Shown: positions 18,016-28,017, counted from the first letter of the stretch. The stretch: DNA of 64,000 nucleotides from Dyadobacter sp. CY312 (GCF_021390535.1 NZ_JAJUXG010000029.1:1-64000), one strand, 5' to 3'. Numbers and translations are program-made. The notes: generated by a model not told the origin, from the letters alone.

Positions 18016-19356
18016 CTATCTTCTTATCAACCAGCTTTCCGGGTTTAGACGGGAAGTATTTTTCCAGATCTGGAACTGGAGTTCAGAGGTTCCGTCGCCA
18101 TCAGTAGCCACACGGCCAATATTCTCACGGGCCTTCACTTTCTGTCCGGGACGTACCGTTACACCGCTCATTTTGGCATAAATCGTCATGTAATTACCAT
18201 GTTGGATCGCTACAACACTTCCCATGCCCGGCATTTGCGTTACATCCAGTACAACCCCGTCATAAACAGACCTGACAGGATCGCCCGCAGATGTCTGTAT
18301 ATCAACACCCAGATTATCAACCATTACGCCTTTTAAAACAGGGTGGGGGCGTTGCCCGAAGTGTCCTGAAACGAATCCATTTACAGGCCACGGCAGTCTT
18401 GCTTGCGAAGCCATAAACGATGACGCCAATGTCGATTCTTCCTCGCTCATACCTCCCGAGGATACAATTGGCGCTTCTTCTTTCGGTTCTTCTGCCACAG
18501 CAGCTTCACCTTTCTTTTCCCTCTCTGCGTTTTCACGTGCAATCCGTTCACGTTCTGCCTTTCTTCTTGCCTCTCTTTCTTCACGTTCCCTGCGCTCACG
18601 TTCCAGCCTTTCACGCCTTTCTCTTTCTGCAATTCTTCTGATATTGGCTTCAAGCAAATCTGTCGCACGCTTGTTCTCGGCAATTTGCTTTCTCAACTCC
18701 ACTTCTTTTTGCGAAAGCTCCTTAATTACCTCATTCTGCTTGGTTTTGAGCCCTTCCAACTTGGTATTTTCAGTTACCCGGGTATCCAGAACCGTTTTCT
18801 GTTGTGTCTTTTTAGAAGTGATTCTCTGGCGTTCTGCACGAAGTTTGTCTTCAAGCACTTCCATCTCCTTAACCTGGCCCTGCCTTGCCTCCGTGTATTG
18901 TTTCAGGTATTTATATCTCAAAACAAACTGGTTAAAAGTACCAGCTGAGAACAGAAACACCAATTGATTCATATAGGCATTTCTTTTGGACGCCTCGTAG
19001 ATCATGTGTCCGTATTCTTGTTTTACCTTGGCCAGACTTGCAGCAAGTTCCTGCTGTTTCTTTTGCAGCACTCCCAGTTCCTTATCAAGCAACGCAAGGT
19101 CATCCGAAAGCAGGTCTATTTGCTTCTTGTAGGTATTGATCTGTTGATTAAGGGCTCTCAATTGACCCAAATTGACATTTTTCTGTGATGAAGTCTGCTT
19201 AAGAATGTTTTGAATCTCTCTGATCTTTCCCTGGTTTTCGGATTTTTCACGTTCCAGCTGCTCACGGGATTTTTGTGCAAAAACACTAAAAACCGTACAG
19301 AACGAGAAGATCAGTACTAAAATTAAACGACGATAGTGTGATTTATAAAGGGGCAT
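18016..19356 (-). CDS. EnvC-like murein hydrolase activator with degenerate LytM domain
   Basis: A 446-residue exported protein: signal peptide to about residue 28 (VFSVFAQ), then coiled coils to about 280, including a very Arg/Glu-rich stretch, then a C-terminal M23/LytM domain from 'WPVNGFVSGHFGQRPHP'. Catalytic M23 enzymes carry His in the 'HxGxD' position and an HxH motif. Here these read 'DNLGVDI' and 'ELQFQIW', so both expected His residues are missing. That is the EnvC/NlpD situation, in which the domain activates cell-wall amidases during division rather than cutting peptidoglycan itself. It is downstream of the DUF4292 and TPR genes. Confidence 0.85.
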   Translation of the reverse strand: MPLYKSHYRRLILVLIFSFCTVFSVFAQKSREQLEREKSENQGKIREIQNILKQTSSQKNVNLGQLRALNQQINTYKKQIDLLSDDLALLDKELGVLQKKQQELAASLAKVKQEYGHMIYEASKRNAYMNQLVFLFSAGTFNQFVLRYKYLKQYTEARQGQVKEMEVLEDKLRAERQRITSKKTQQKTVLDTRVTENTKLEGLKTKQNEVIKELSQKEVELRKQIAENKRATDLLEANIRRIAERERRERLERERREREEREARRKAERERIARENAEREKKGEAAVAEEPKEEAPIVSSGGMSEEESTLASSFMASQARLPWPVNGFVSGHFGQRPHPVLKGVMVDNLGVDIQTSAGDPVRSVYDGVVLDVTQMPGMGSVVAIQHGNYMTIYAKMSGVTVRPGQKVKARENIGRVATDGDGTSELQFQIWKNTSRLNPESWLIRR

Positions 19357-19392
19357 ATTTTTTTTTCTTGCGACCTAAAATACCTGAACGGC

Positions 19393-19424
19393 GGGCAAAG
19401 TTAAACAGACTTAACGTTTTGCCC
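19393..19424 (-). promoter_or_regulatory. Hairpin with a promoter-like box before the EnvC-like gene
   Basis: GGGCAAA-GTTAA (19393-19404) pairs with TTAAC (19411-19415) and TTTGCCC (19418-19424) with a 2-nt bulge. On the minus strand TAACTTTG (19403-19396), an exact -7 match, lies in one arm. No TTG sits at the right distance and no T run follows, so promoter versus attenuator is open. Confidence 0.35.
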
Positions 19425-19449
19425 TATTATTTGGGAAGACAATATGGAT

Positions 19450-20283
19450 TTACATCTTGCGGGTATAACCCGAAGGTACGCTGAAAGGGAATCCCGGACT
19501 CTGTGACACGAGATCAACTTTGGAATGTTTCAGTGTAATTTTGGTTTCTGAGTTTTGCTGATCTTGGGGTAACTTCACATTCAAGGTAACCAGACTTGTA
19601 AATGGGAAAAGCGCATCGCTAATGGTTCGAAAGTCGGCATATTGCAACGTAAAAGTATTTTCCTTACCCGTTTCAATAGCTTTCAGGCTGGAAAGTTTCA
19701 GATTGTCGGAAGCGATGTAATTGTTGACACCAATTCGACCCGCATTTTGATTCAGTACATAGAAATTATCCTCCTTTGTAAAAGTATCGCCCACTCCCGG
19801 CGGAAAAGGCAGATTCCCGATAATAATCGATTGGAGCAAGGAAAAGTTAAGTTCAAAGTTGAACCTCTTACTCAATTGCTCATAAGTAAATACAAAGTAG
19901 TTCTTGTGAAATTTATCCATGAATACAATCGAATCCCGTGTGATCAGTCCGCGCGCCACTTCAAATCCTACGCCTGTCACTGAAATCCAGATCAGGCTGT
20001 CCTTTTTCATCCGGATGTTGACATTGGTATTGTCAAAATTCTGCTTTTTACTATCAAATGAAAACTTTGACTTCGCTGTCAGGTATTCAAATGAAACTTC
20101 ATTCACCTTCACCGGCTCCACTGTTTCTGCCACTGCAACAGAATCTCTGCGGGAAGAGTCGACAGCAACAACTGTTGAATCTTTAACAATCAGACCTGCC
20201 GTTTTTGAAGTACGGTTTTTATGACATGCCGAAAGCGAAATGACGCTTAACAACATAAACCATACCGTTATTTTATTGCTCAT
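19450..20283 (-). CDS. DUF4292 lipoprotein (LolB-like fold)
   Basis: A 277-residue lipoprotein with lipobox LSAC (Cys about 20), a Ser/Val-rich linker, then a domain matching DUF4292, a Bacteroidota family thought to share the half-barrel LolA/LolB fold. It may bind lipid or a lipoprotein acyl chain at the outer membrane; that is inference from fold. It starts inside the end of the upstream TPR gene (11-bp overlap) and precedes the EnvC-like gene. The TPR-DUF4292-M23 order suggests a shared role in envelope assembly or division. Confidence 0.8.
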   Translation of the reverse strand: MSNKITVWFMLLSVISLSACHKNRTSKTAGLIVKDSTVVAVDSSRRDSVAVAETVEPVKVNEVSFEYLTAKSKFSFDSKKQNFDNTNVNIRMKKDSLIWISVTGVGFEVARGLITRDSIVFMDKFHKNYFVFTYEQLSKRFNFELNFSLLQSIIIGNLPFPPGVGDTFTKEDNFYVLNQNAGRIGVNNYIASDNLKLSSLKAIETGKENTFTLQYADFRTISDALFPFTSLVTLNVKLPQDQQNSETKITLKHSKVDLVSQSPGFPFSVPSGYTRKM

Positions 20284-22027
20284 GTAGTGCTCCGGTTGCT
20301 ATTTTTTTATCAAGAAGTTCGGTGGTTTCACCCATCTTTTTGGCCTTTCTCCACTGAGCCACGGCATTTTCCCGTTCGCCAAGTTTAAAAAGCACATCGC
20401 CATAATGCTCAACAATTGTACCACTCACAGCAGCACTGTCAGTCAGCATTGCCTTTTCCAGATAAGTCTTTGCCTTTTTATAATCTTTAAGAATATACAA
20501 CACCCATGCATGCGTATCCAGATAAGTAGGATTGTCTTCATGCATTTGAACCAGCTTCGACGACATTTTCAGAGCCAGATCCAGTTTTTCTTTACGTAAC
20601 GACAGGAAATAACTATAATTATTCAGCACATGGTCGTTATCGGGATTTGCTTTTAATGACAACTCATAGGCTTCATCAGACTTGGCGTGATTTCCCAAAC
20701 CATTGTAAGCGTCGCCCATTTGAGCATGTATAAAAGGCACCATATCCGGTTTGTCTGTGATCAATTTCAGGCTTTCTTCAAGCGATGAGATCGCTTTGGC
20801 ATAATCCTTCTTCATCAGATGTGCGGTACCGTTGGAATACCACAGCATTCCCTGATTCGGAAAGACTTCCAGCGCCTGTTCTGAGTGTACAAGCAGGCTG
20901 TCAACCTGGTTAAGTTCGCCATCCAGCTGCAACACCGCTCCCCATATTTCGTATACGGATCCATCGAGCCTGGTTGCTTTGGCATACATGTCACGTGCCT
21001 CCGCTTTTTTGCCGGTACGCATGAGCATATCCGCATAAATAACATTGGTTTTAGACTCGTTAGGGTGTGTCTCAACCAGCTGTCGGGCCAGTTGCAGCGC
21101 ATCCTTCATTTCCTCCTCGGTTTTAAGCATTTTCAGATAGCCCGACAGAACTCTGATTTTTGGTTCAGCCTCTAAGTTCGAATTTGCAAAAACCAGTTTC
21201 AGCTCCCTATTGCACTTTTCAACATCTCCGTTTCTGCGATAGATATCGGCAAGCAGCACATGCGCCTGAGCCTCATCCGGATTAATTTTCAGAGCTTCTT
21301 CAAGCGGAACAATTGCCTCTGCCAACCGATCATTGGCGATCAGTATTTCGGCCATTTCAACCCTGTAACTTACTTCGCTTGGCTCCGCCGCAATCAGCTT
21401 TTTGGATTCGGAAAGAGCCTTTTCCAAATTGTTTTGTCGTAAATAAAGTTGCTGTTTCTGCCGCGTAATTTCTTCGGTAACACCTATTGATTTTTCCAGA
21501 CGGTCATACGTAGCAATGGCTTTATCAAACTGGTCATTAAACACATAAATTGCCGCAAGCTCAATTCCGTATTGCAGATTTTCAGGACTCTTCCCTGCCA
21601 GAAATTCATATATCTGAGCAGCTTCCGCATATTTTCTCTTTTTGGCGTACAATTCAGCAAGTTGCTGCGCGTAAAATATGTTTGTTTTATCAAGATCATA
21701 TGCCTTTTTCGACGCCACAATGGCATCATCCGCTCTTTCAAGTTTTATCAAAGCGGTGGCAAGCATGTAATGACCTGCACCTTTACCAGGTGTCTTTTCT
21801 ATGAGTTTTTCGAATATTGGGAGGGCCTTGGCCGGTTCATCTTTCATCATGAACTTCATCCCTTCGGTGGCAAGAGACTCTTCTTCTAAAAGCTGCTCCA
21901 TACTCCCGGAAGTTTCAGGCTGCTTTTCCTTTTCTTTGCCACGCCGTTGCGCACTGGCAATCTGATCGATTCCGGAGGCGATAAACAAGCCGGTCAGTAG
22001 GAATATTTTAAAGAGTTCTGTCCTCAT
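20273..22027 (-). CDS. Exported tetratricopeptide-repeat protein
   Basis: A 584-residue protein with an N-terminal signal peptide (ending near IASAQRRG) and a continuous array of about a dozen TPR helix pairs from residue 50 to near the end ('AGHYMLATALIKLERADDAI', 'ALKINPDEAQAHVLLADIYR', 'ALKANPDNDHVLNNYSYFL'-type units). TPR arrays act as protein-binding scaffolds. It heads the set with DUF4292 and the EnvC-like factor, so a partner in the cell envelope is likely. No catalytic domain is present. Confidence 0.85.
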   Translation of the reverse strand: MRTELFKIFLLTGLFIASGIDQIASAQRRGKEKEKQPETSGSMEQLLEEESLATEGMKFMMKDEPAKALPIFEKLIEKTPGKGAGHYMLATALIKLERADDAIVASKKAYDLDKTNIFYAQQLAELYAKKRKYAEAAQIYEFLAGKSPENLQYGIELAAIYVFNDQFDKAIATYDRLEKSIGVTEEITRQKQQLYLRQNNLEKALSESKKLIAAEPSEVSYRVEMAEILIANDRLAEAIVPLEEALKINPDEAQAHVLLADIYRRNGDVEKCNRELKLVFANSNLEAEPKIRVLSGYLKMLKTEEEMKDALQLARQLVETHPNESKTNVIYADMLMRTGKKAEARDMYAKATRLDGSVYEIWGAVLQLDGELNQVDSLLVHSEQALEVFPNQGMLWYSNGTAHLMKKDYAKAISSLEESLKLITDKPDMVPFIHAQMGDAYNGLGNHAKSDEAYELSLKANPDNDHVLNNYSYFLSLRKEKLDLALKMSSKLVQMHEDNPTYLDTHAWVLYILKDYKKAKTYLEKAMLTDSAAVSGTIVEHYGDVLFKLGERENAVAQWRKAKKMGETTELLDKKIATGALHEQ

Positions 22028-22084
22028 AATTTATCTTATCGCCAATCAGATAGTGAGACAGATCGGCCGTTTTCTGGTAAACAG

Positions 22085-22092
22085 CAAAGGTA
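22085..22092 (-). promoter_or_regulatory. Promoter -7 element of the TPR-DUF4292-EnvC set
   Basis: TACCTTTG on the minus strand (22092-22085) is the textbook -7 element and lies 58 bp upstream of the TPR start. No TTG is seen at the standard spacing. Confidence 0.5.
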
Positions 22093-22179
22093 TCAATTTT
22101 TGTTCTGTTTGATCCGTAAACGGACTCATAAACAAGAATAGTAACGACAAAATATGCCTTATTCTTGTACTATAATCCA

Positions 22180-24609
22180 CTATTGGACAGAATACTCGTA
22201 CCGGACAGCCCCAACACGTCCATCGCTGCTCAGCACATTCGCTCTTACATCCATGGGCGCCACCGCGTCGCTGCCGAAATAAGAAACCTTCACCTTGCCG
22301 TCTTTGCCGGTGCGAAGCATAGGCGCCCAAAACACAGTTGAACGGAAATCAGGGCGGGCATCTTCCTGCCGGGTTACATCATACCGAGGCATATAAAACA
22401 CCCTGGGCGTATTGTATCCAGCAATGGAGGTGACCAGTACACCCGGGACAACTTCCTGTGAATAGTCGTAATTGACGTTGCCTCTTTTTGTGTAGATGGC
22501 AATGACACCGTTTCCGCCGCGACTACCATAAATAGCCGCCGATGCTCCCTTTAACACATCTATTGATTCTATATCATTAACATTCAGCGAAGTAACCAGA
22601 TCCTTTTCGACAGGCATTCCGTCCAGTACAAATTGTGGTTCTCCCTGATTACCCCGAATAGATACCGAGGCATTCATGCCCTGCCCGGTTACCTGCACAC
22701 CGGCAACTCGCCCGGCAAGCATATCGAGCACGCTAAATGCACTGGAAGCCATCTGTTGGGTCACTTTAATTGTGGCGTCCGCATTGCTGTATAGTTTTCG
22801 GGTATCCCTTTCAACCTCTTTTTTACCTTTGATTGTCACTTCATTCAGAAGCTTTTCCCTGTTGGCTCTCACCTTTCTGACAATTTCCTGATATTCCTCT
22901 GCTCTTTTCAGATAAGCCTTCAACTGCTCGGCTTCTACCGTTACCGGATAAAAAGGAACTTTTACAATTGTGGTTTTGGGTGGCTCAAAAAGATTTATCA
23001 AAAACGATAGATTTTGGTTTCCCTTTTTATTCATTCCCTGCAAACGTGCAGATAATGAATCAGTAAAGATCATATTGTGAATTTCGAAAAATCCCATTTC
23101 GTTGGTTTCCTGTGCAAGCATGGTGCTCACGCTATCGCTGTATAAGAATATGGACAGCATCACTTTTTCAGAAACTGCCCGATTATTCCGTTTCACTTGT
23201 CCGGCCAGTGTGATTCCCTGTTCCACATATCTTTTTGGTGCCGGGAGCGAGTCCCGCATCACATCCTGCCAGGTAAAACGGCTCCATCCCTGCGTCATCA
23301 TCAGATAGTCCATATGGAGCTTACGCTCCGTTTTGGTTTGGTCGAAATAATAGGAGGGTTGTTCCACAAACCCCTTAAGGTCCGAAGTGAGCAGCAAGTA
23401 AGAAACCAGGTCGTTGCTGAACGGCTGCTGCGCAATTTGTCCGGCATCCGTTACGGCAACAGAAAGGTTTGCCTCCACCGGATTGCCCGACGTATCCGTA
23501 ACCATAATTTCCATTTCGGTTTTCTCACGTGGTTTGTATGATTTTTTATCCATATTCACCTTGACCTGTAAACGGCTGTTGTGATCTATGAAAACCAGCC
23601 TTTCGCACACGGGCCTGTTCTGATCGTCAAACAGCGTGAGATGGGTAATACCTTCGGGCAGGTCTTTTTTATTGAGATTTAAACGCAGACTTTTTGATGA
23701 AACCTTTCCTTTCGCCACAAAAGCAACGATACCTCTGGAATGGCCAACCACGTGCACATTCCGTTCTTTTCCGTCAGGAGCATTGTTATAGACCAAAATG
23801 CGCATAGCAGATGGGCTTGAACTATTGTCCACCAAAAGCGCGTACCCATTGTCGGAAACCTGCGGGAGCTCAAATTGCTGTAATTGACCACCTTTTTTTC
23901 GAACATAGGCGGTATATTTCTTTCCCTTTTCCGGCGTAAACTGGATCCTGCCCAATCCCAGATGTTCGCTCTTAAAAGAAACAATGGTATCCTTATTCTG
24001 GTCAAAAATAAAGCCATTCACGTCCGCCCCAAGTCCATTGCCATTGACAGCCTTAAAAGCCAGTCGACTGCTTATACCCGACAAAAGCTGCCCTCCCTCA
24101 GGGAAAAACTGTACATCAAGTACTTCATTCGAGACAGGTTCAGGATGAATTTCATTGTCGAAAATGTAGATGTCTTTTTCAAAAAAATAATCTTCCGAAA
24201 AGTTGCGCATCCAGTTGGTGTAAGCACGAATGGTATAGGCGCCGTAGGGCAGGGGAGCAGCCAATGTGATGTCTCCATAACCAACTCCTCCATCCAGCCT
24301 CACTCTTCTCTGCGCTACATTTTTACCCGTACGTTGTTCGATCAGATCTACATATAAAACCTGGCTCGCGCTATCGGATTGATGCAAGGCACCATCCACA
24401 AGATATCCTTTAAACCAAAGCGTATCGCCTAGTGTATAATAGGGTTTGTCGAGATGCAGATACGCTTTTTCCTGAGGATAAACAGCTCGAAACTTTTGAA
24501 GCTGTTCTGTAATTCGCCGTCCGAAGTCTTCATCAGCATATTGAAATGCAGTGAATAACAATGCAACGATTGGTATAAACCAAAGCTTTTTAAGGCGGAG
24601 GAATGACAT
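22180..24609 (-). CDS. MG2-domain exported protein with a C-terminal TonB plug domain
   Basis: An 809-residue exported protein. After a signal-anchor-like N terminus, residues about 45-140 form an alpha-2-macroglobulin MG2-like domain ('YLHLDKPYYTLGDTLWFKGY'). Further beta-sandwich domains follow to about 560, then a helical linker. Residues about 610-720 are a TonB-dependent receptor plug domain ('GRVAGVQVTGQGMNASVSIRG', 'VLKGASAAIYGSRGGNGVI'). There is no 22-strand barrel after the plug, so it cannot itself be a transporter. Such MG2-plug chimeras are common in Bacteroidota and unexplained; the plug may dock to another outer-membrane protein. It is monocistronic. Confidence 0.8.
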   Translation of the reverse strand: MSFLRLKKLWFIPIVALLFTAFQYADEDFGRRITEQLQKFRAVYPQEKAYLHLDKPYYTLGDTLWFKGYLVDGALHQSDSASQVLYVDLIEQRTGKNVAQRRVRLDGGVGYGDITLAAPLPYGAYTIRAYTNWMRNFSEDYFFEKDIYIFDNEIHPEPVSNEVLDVQFFPEGGQLLSGISSRLAFKAVNGNGLGADVNGFIFDQNKDTIVSFKSEHLGLGRIQFTPEKGKKYTAYVRKKGGQLQQFELPQVSDNGYALLVDNSSSPSAMRILVYNNAPDGKERNVHVVGHSRGIVAFVAKGKVSSKSLRLNLNKKDLPEGITHLTLFDDQNRPVCERLVFIDHNSRLQVKVNMDKKSYKPREKTEMEIMVTDTSGNPVEANLSVAVTDAGQIAQQPFSNDLVSYLLLTSDLKGFVEQPSYYFDQTKTERKLHMDYLMMTQGWSRFTWQDVMRDSLPAPKRYVEQGITLAGQVKRNNRAVSEKVMLSIFLYSDSVSTMLAQETNEMGFFEIHNMIFTDSLSARLQGMNKKGNQNLSFLINLFEPPKTTIVKVPFYPVTVEAEQLKAYLKRAEEYQEIVRKVRANREKLLNEVTIKGKKEVERDTRKLYSNADATIKVTQQMASSAFSVLDMLAGRVAGVQVTGQGMNASVSIRGNQGEPQFVLDGMPVEKDLVTSLNVNDIESIDVLKGASAAIYGSRGGNGVIAIYTKRGNVNYDYSQEVVPGVLVTSIAGYNTPRVFYMPRYDVTRQEDARPDFRSTVFWAPMLRTGKDGKVKVSYFGSDAVAPMDVRANVLSSDGRVGAVRYEYSVQ

Positions 24610-24717
24610 ATTTTTCTGGCTATCTAAACTATTTTATGCATTCATACAAATATCAGCACTCATGCATTTTCCAGTAAAGTAATTGAAATCCTGATGATAC
24701 TCCTGGTTACTTCACTT

Positions 24718-26052
24718 TTATCTATTCAACTTCCTCACCAACAAATACACCGGATAACTCACAATAAGAAACAGCAATGCGTACTGACTGCTGGGCAAAT
24801 CCTGCACTACTGCGCTTACGAGAAATGCTATGGATAAAATAAGCATAATAACGGGCAGTATAGGATAAGCCGGAACTTTCCACGGACGTGGAAGCAATGG
24901 TTCTTTTTTGCGCAAAGCCAAAAGTGATGCAAACCCGGATGTATAACCCAACACGAAAAAGAAAGTAGCAATATCAGAAAGCTTTTCACAAGCTTCTTTC
25001 CCTACCAAAATCAGCGCAATAGCAACGCAGGAAGTAATTAACATCGCTTGCGAAGGCGTACCACCTTTGTTGACTTTGGTGCCTCCTTTCAGGAAAAGTC
25101 CGTCGCGGCTCATGGAATACAAAACCCTCGGATTAAAGAGCAATTGCGCATTCACAATACCAAGTATGGAAATCATCAGAAACAAGGTAACGATCTTACC
25201 AGAACCTTCACCAAAAATCAGCCTGATTGCATCCGCCGCTGCCAGTTTAGACTGTGAAAGTTCATTCATGGGCAGTACATATAAAATCGCCAGGTTACAA
25301 AGCAGGTAAATCACGATGATTAGCAAAACCCCGCCAATCATGGATTTCGGTAGATTTTTGGACGGATCCCGGTCTTCCTCAGTAAAATAGGCCGCTGTAT
25401 GCCAACCATCGTAAGTGTAAAAAATGGCTTGAAGAGAAAACACAACGGGCGCAATCCAGCTTCCGCTCTGAATAATCCGGCTGGTAGTGAGCTGCGCTTC
25501 TTCTGGTGAAATTTCTTTGCCGTAGATGTAACAGATCGCTACAAAAGCAAATAATCCCACACCTTTCAAAACGCTCATTACATTTTGAAACGTACTTGCC
25601 AGCGCCAGTCCGAGCCAGTGTACACCGGAAAGTGTCGTTAAAATTCCTGCTGCTACATAAGGTTCGTATCCAACGAGCGACGGAATGAGCAAAGCCAGAT
25701 ATTCACTCATGGTATAAACGCCAAAACCCAAGGCAGAACAGGTACCGAGCCAGCTATTAATACCTACAACAAATCCGGCATAATTGCCAAATGCGCGCTG
25801 AGCATAAACATACCATGCACCAGCTTTTGGCACCGAAGTCCCCAATTCAATGGTACATAGTGTTCCTAAAAATGCATACAGACTCACAAGCAACCACAAA
25901 CCCATAATGAGCCACGGATCGCCAAGTTGTTCAGCAATGGGACCTGGTTTACGGAGTATACCGGTTCCGATGGTGCCACCCACAGTTACGGCAATACCGA
26001 AACCCACACCTAAGATTTTGAATAATTCAGTTTTTGCAGAAGGTTGTGACAT
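24718..26052 (-). CDS. APC superfamily amino-acid permease
   Basis: A 444-residue secondary transporter with about 12 transmembrane helices. The first helix carries the substrate-binding break 'GGTIGTGILRKPG', characteristic of APC-family amino-acid transporters, followed by 'ELGTSVPKAGAWYVYAQRAFG'. Substrate cannot be deduced. It is transcribed divergently from the histidine kinase gene across about 107 bp, so the two could share control, but no operator is evident. Confidence 0.9.
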   Translation of the reverse strand: MSQPSAKTELFKILGVGFGIAVTVGGTIGTGILRKPGPIAEQLGDPWLIMGLWLLVSLYAFLGTLCTIELGTSVPKAGAWYVYAQRAFGNYAGFVVGINSWLGTCSALGFGVYTMSEYLALLIPSLVGYEPYVAAGILTTLSGVHWLGLALASTFQNVMSVLKGVGLFAFVAICYIYGKEISPEEAQLTTSRIIQSGSWIAPVVFSLQAIFYTYDGWHTAAYFTEEDRDPSKNLPKSMIGGVLLIIVIYLLCNLAILYVLPMNELSQSKLAAADAIRLIFGEGSGKIVTLFLMISILGIVNAQLLFNPRVLYSMSRDGLFLKGGTKVNKGGTPSQAMLITSCVAIALILVGKEACEKLSDIATFFFVLGYTSGFASLLALRKKEPLLPRPWKVPAYPILPVIMLILSIAFLVSAVVQDLPSSQYALLFLIVSYPVYLLVRKLNR

Positions 26053-26159
26053 TTAAAGGGCGTGATTGTGCTTTCCGAAAATAGCAAAACTTTTTGTTTT
26101 TGTAACCCCTATATTCGTCAGCAGATCAGCAACTCAAAATAGAAATTAAAAATAAGCAG

Positions 26160-27305
26160 ATGTTCCGGCAAAAAAATCCCTGGATGCTTCATGTAATCGG
26201 ATGGTTTTTGTTTATCATCCTGCCACTCACAATTATTTCCCGTGAGCCCGACGCTGACCTCATTGCGTTGCTTCTCAGGTCAGGATGGTTCTGGACGTTC
26301 TTTCTGATCTATCTGATCGTTTTTTACGGGAACATTTTTGTACTGATTCCAAAGCTGTTTTTCAGAGGTAAATACATTGCTTACATCAGTCTGTTTTTAT
26401 CCGGAATTTTGTTCGTATTCTATTTCCAACCTTTTGAAAATCTAATATTTAAACGATTTCATCAGTCGACGTTCGAGAACTTCAAAAATGATGGTGAACA
26501 ACGGCCAAAACCTCCGCCACCTTTCGAAAGTGCCCCGGGAGAATTGCGTAAACGACCTCCACGCGCAGAAAGACCTGAAAGAGACGATTCTCCGGCAGTT
26601 GATTTTGTCAGTCTGATCCTATTCATTTTCGTATGGGCGGTGGCGATGGCTACCAAAATTTCTGAGCAATGGAGACTTTCAGAAAAAAGAGTCATTCTGT
26701 CGGAAGCAGACAAAGCGCAGGCAGAACTAGCTTTTTTCAAAGCACAGATTAATCCACATTTTTTATTCAACACGCTTAACAATCTATATTCACTTGCCAT
26801 AACCAAAAGTGATCACACCGCTCCGGGTATTCTGAAACTTTCGCAACTCATGCGGTACATCACCGAAGAGGCAACCGCAGACTTTGTTGCTCTGGAAGAT
26901 GAGATAAAATGTCTGGAAAATTATATCGATCTCCAAAAACTCAGACTGAACGCAAAAACAACTGTAAGTTTTTTGGTCGAAGGAAAAATAACAAACCAGC
27001 GCATTGCACCACTGGTATTTATGACTTTTGTAGAAAATGCATTTAAATACGGAATAAGCAGTAGGTTCGATAACCTGATCGAAATCAAAGTTAGGGTAGG
27101 GGAGAGCCAGATTTTCTTCTCCAGCAAAAATCAGATTTTCGACAGAAACCAGGAAGCGGAAAGAGAAGGAATTGGTATTGCCAATACCAGAAAGCGACTC
27201 AACTTCCTATATCATGATCGGTACGACCTAAAAATAACAGACAAGGAGAATCGTTTTGAGGTCGGGTTAAATCTAAGGTCAGATGTTGTAACAGATAAAA
27301 GCTAA
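26160..27305 (+). CDS. LytS/YehU-type sensor histidine kinase
   Basis: A 381-residue membrane kinase. Three hydrophobic segments lie in residues 10-105, then a Pro/Arg/Glu-rich loop (about 118-146, 'KRPPRAERPERDD') and a further helix near 150-170. The His_kinase domain has the phospho-acceptor 'INPHFLFNTLNNLY' (His near 200) and the ATP-binding N box 'FVENAFKYGI' (about 295), with 'GIGIANTRKRL' as the G box. It is partner to the LytTR regulator 4 bp downstream. The sensed signal is unknown. Confidence 0.92.
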   Translation: MFRQKNPWMLHVIGWFLFIILPLTIISREPDADLIALLLRSGWFWTFFLIYLIVFYGNIFVLIPKLFFRGKYIAYISLFLSGILFVFYFQPFENLIFKRFHQSTFENFKNDGEQRPKPPPPFESAPGELRKRPPRAERPERDDSPAVDFVSLILFIFVWAVAMATKISEQWRLSEKRVILSEADKAQAELAFFKAQINPHFLFNTLNNLYSLAITKSDHTAPGILKLSQLMRYITEEATADFVALEDEIKCLENYIDLQKLRLNAKTTVSFLVEGKITNQRIAPLVFMTFVENAFKYGISSRFDNLIEIKVRVGESQIFFSSKNQIFDRNQEAEREGIGIANTRKRLNFLYHDRYDLKITDKENRFEVGLNLRSDVVTDKS

Positions 27306-27309
27306 TCTC

Positions 27310-28005
27310 ATGAAATGTATAGCCATAGACGACGAACCGCTGGCTTTGGAATTACTGAAAACATACATTTCCGGGTATCCCGAACTTAATTTGTTGCAAA
27401 CCTTTGACGACGCTTTTGAAGGTGCCGATTATTTGAAAAACAACGCAATAGACTTGCTTTTCATTGATATCAATATGCCGGATATTTCCGGAATTGAGCT
27501 TGTTACAGCACTTGATAAAAAACCGCTTATCATTTTCACAACAGCCTATAAGAAGTTCGCCCACCAAGGATTTGAGCTGGAAGCGATAGATTATTTACTC
27601 AAACCCATTACTCCTGAACGATTTCAAAAGGCAGTAAGCCGCGCAACGCAGCAATATCATTTCCAAAATCTGGAAAAACCAGTGGTTTGGGAGCCATTTA
27701 TCGTCCGGTCTGAATATAAGATGATCAAGATTGAACCGGCTCAGGTTGAGTACATTGAAGCCATGCAGGATTATATCAAAATTTTCCTGAAAGGTGTCAC
27801 ACATCCCGTTCTGACTTTGATGTCACTTAAAATTATACTTGAAAAGCTCCCACAAGAAGGTTTCAGCAGGGTACACCGCAGTTTTATTGTAGCCGATAGC
27901 CAGGTAAAGTCTATTCTGAACAAAAAAATACGAATGATAACTGGCAAAGAGATCCCGATCAGCGATAGTTATCTCGATTTTATTGACAGGTGGAAAAGCC
28001 ATTAA
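27310..28005 (+). CDS. LytTR-type response regulator
   Basis: A 231-residue response regulator of the LytR/AlgR type. The receiver domain has the acidic pocket (DDEP, residues 7-10) and the phospho-acceptor Asp at about 53 in 'FIDINMPD'; the switch Lys is in 'DYLLKPI'. The LytTR DNA-binding domain follows from about 135 ('YIEAMQDYIKIFL', 'FSRVHRSFIVA'). LytTR domains bind pairs of short direct repeats about two helical turns apart; a matching pair lies directly downstream at 28018-28047. It forms an operon with the kinase. Confidence 0.93.
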   Translation: MKCIAIDDEPLALELLKTYISGYPELNLLQTFDDAFEGADYLKNNAIDLLFIDINMPDISGIELVTALDKKPLIIFTTAYKKFAHQGFELEAIDYLLKPITPERFQKAVSRATQQYHFQNLEKPVVWEPFIVRSEYKMIKIEPAQVEYIEAMQDYIKIFLKGVTHPVLTLMSLKIILEKLPQEGFSRVHRSFIVADSQVKSILNKKIRMITGKEIPISDSYLDFIDRWKSH

Positions 28006-28017
28006 TTTGATGTTTCG

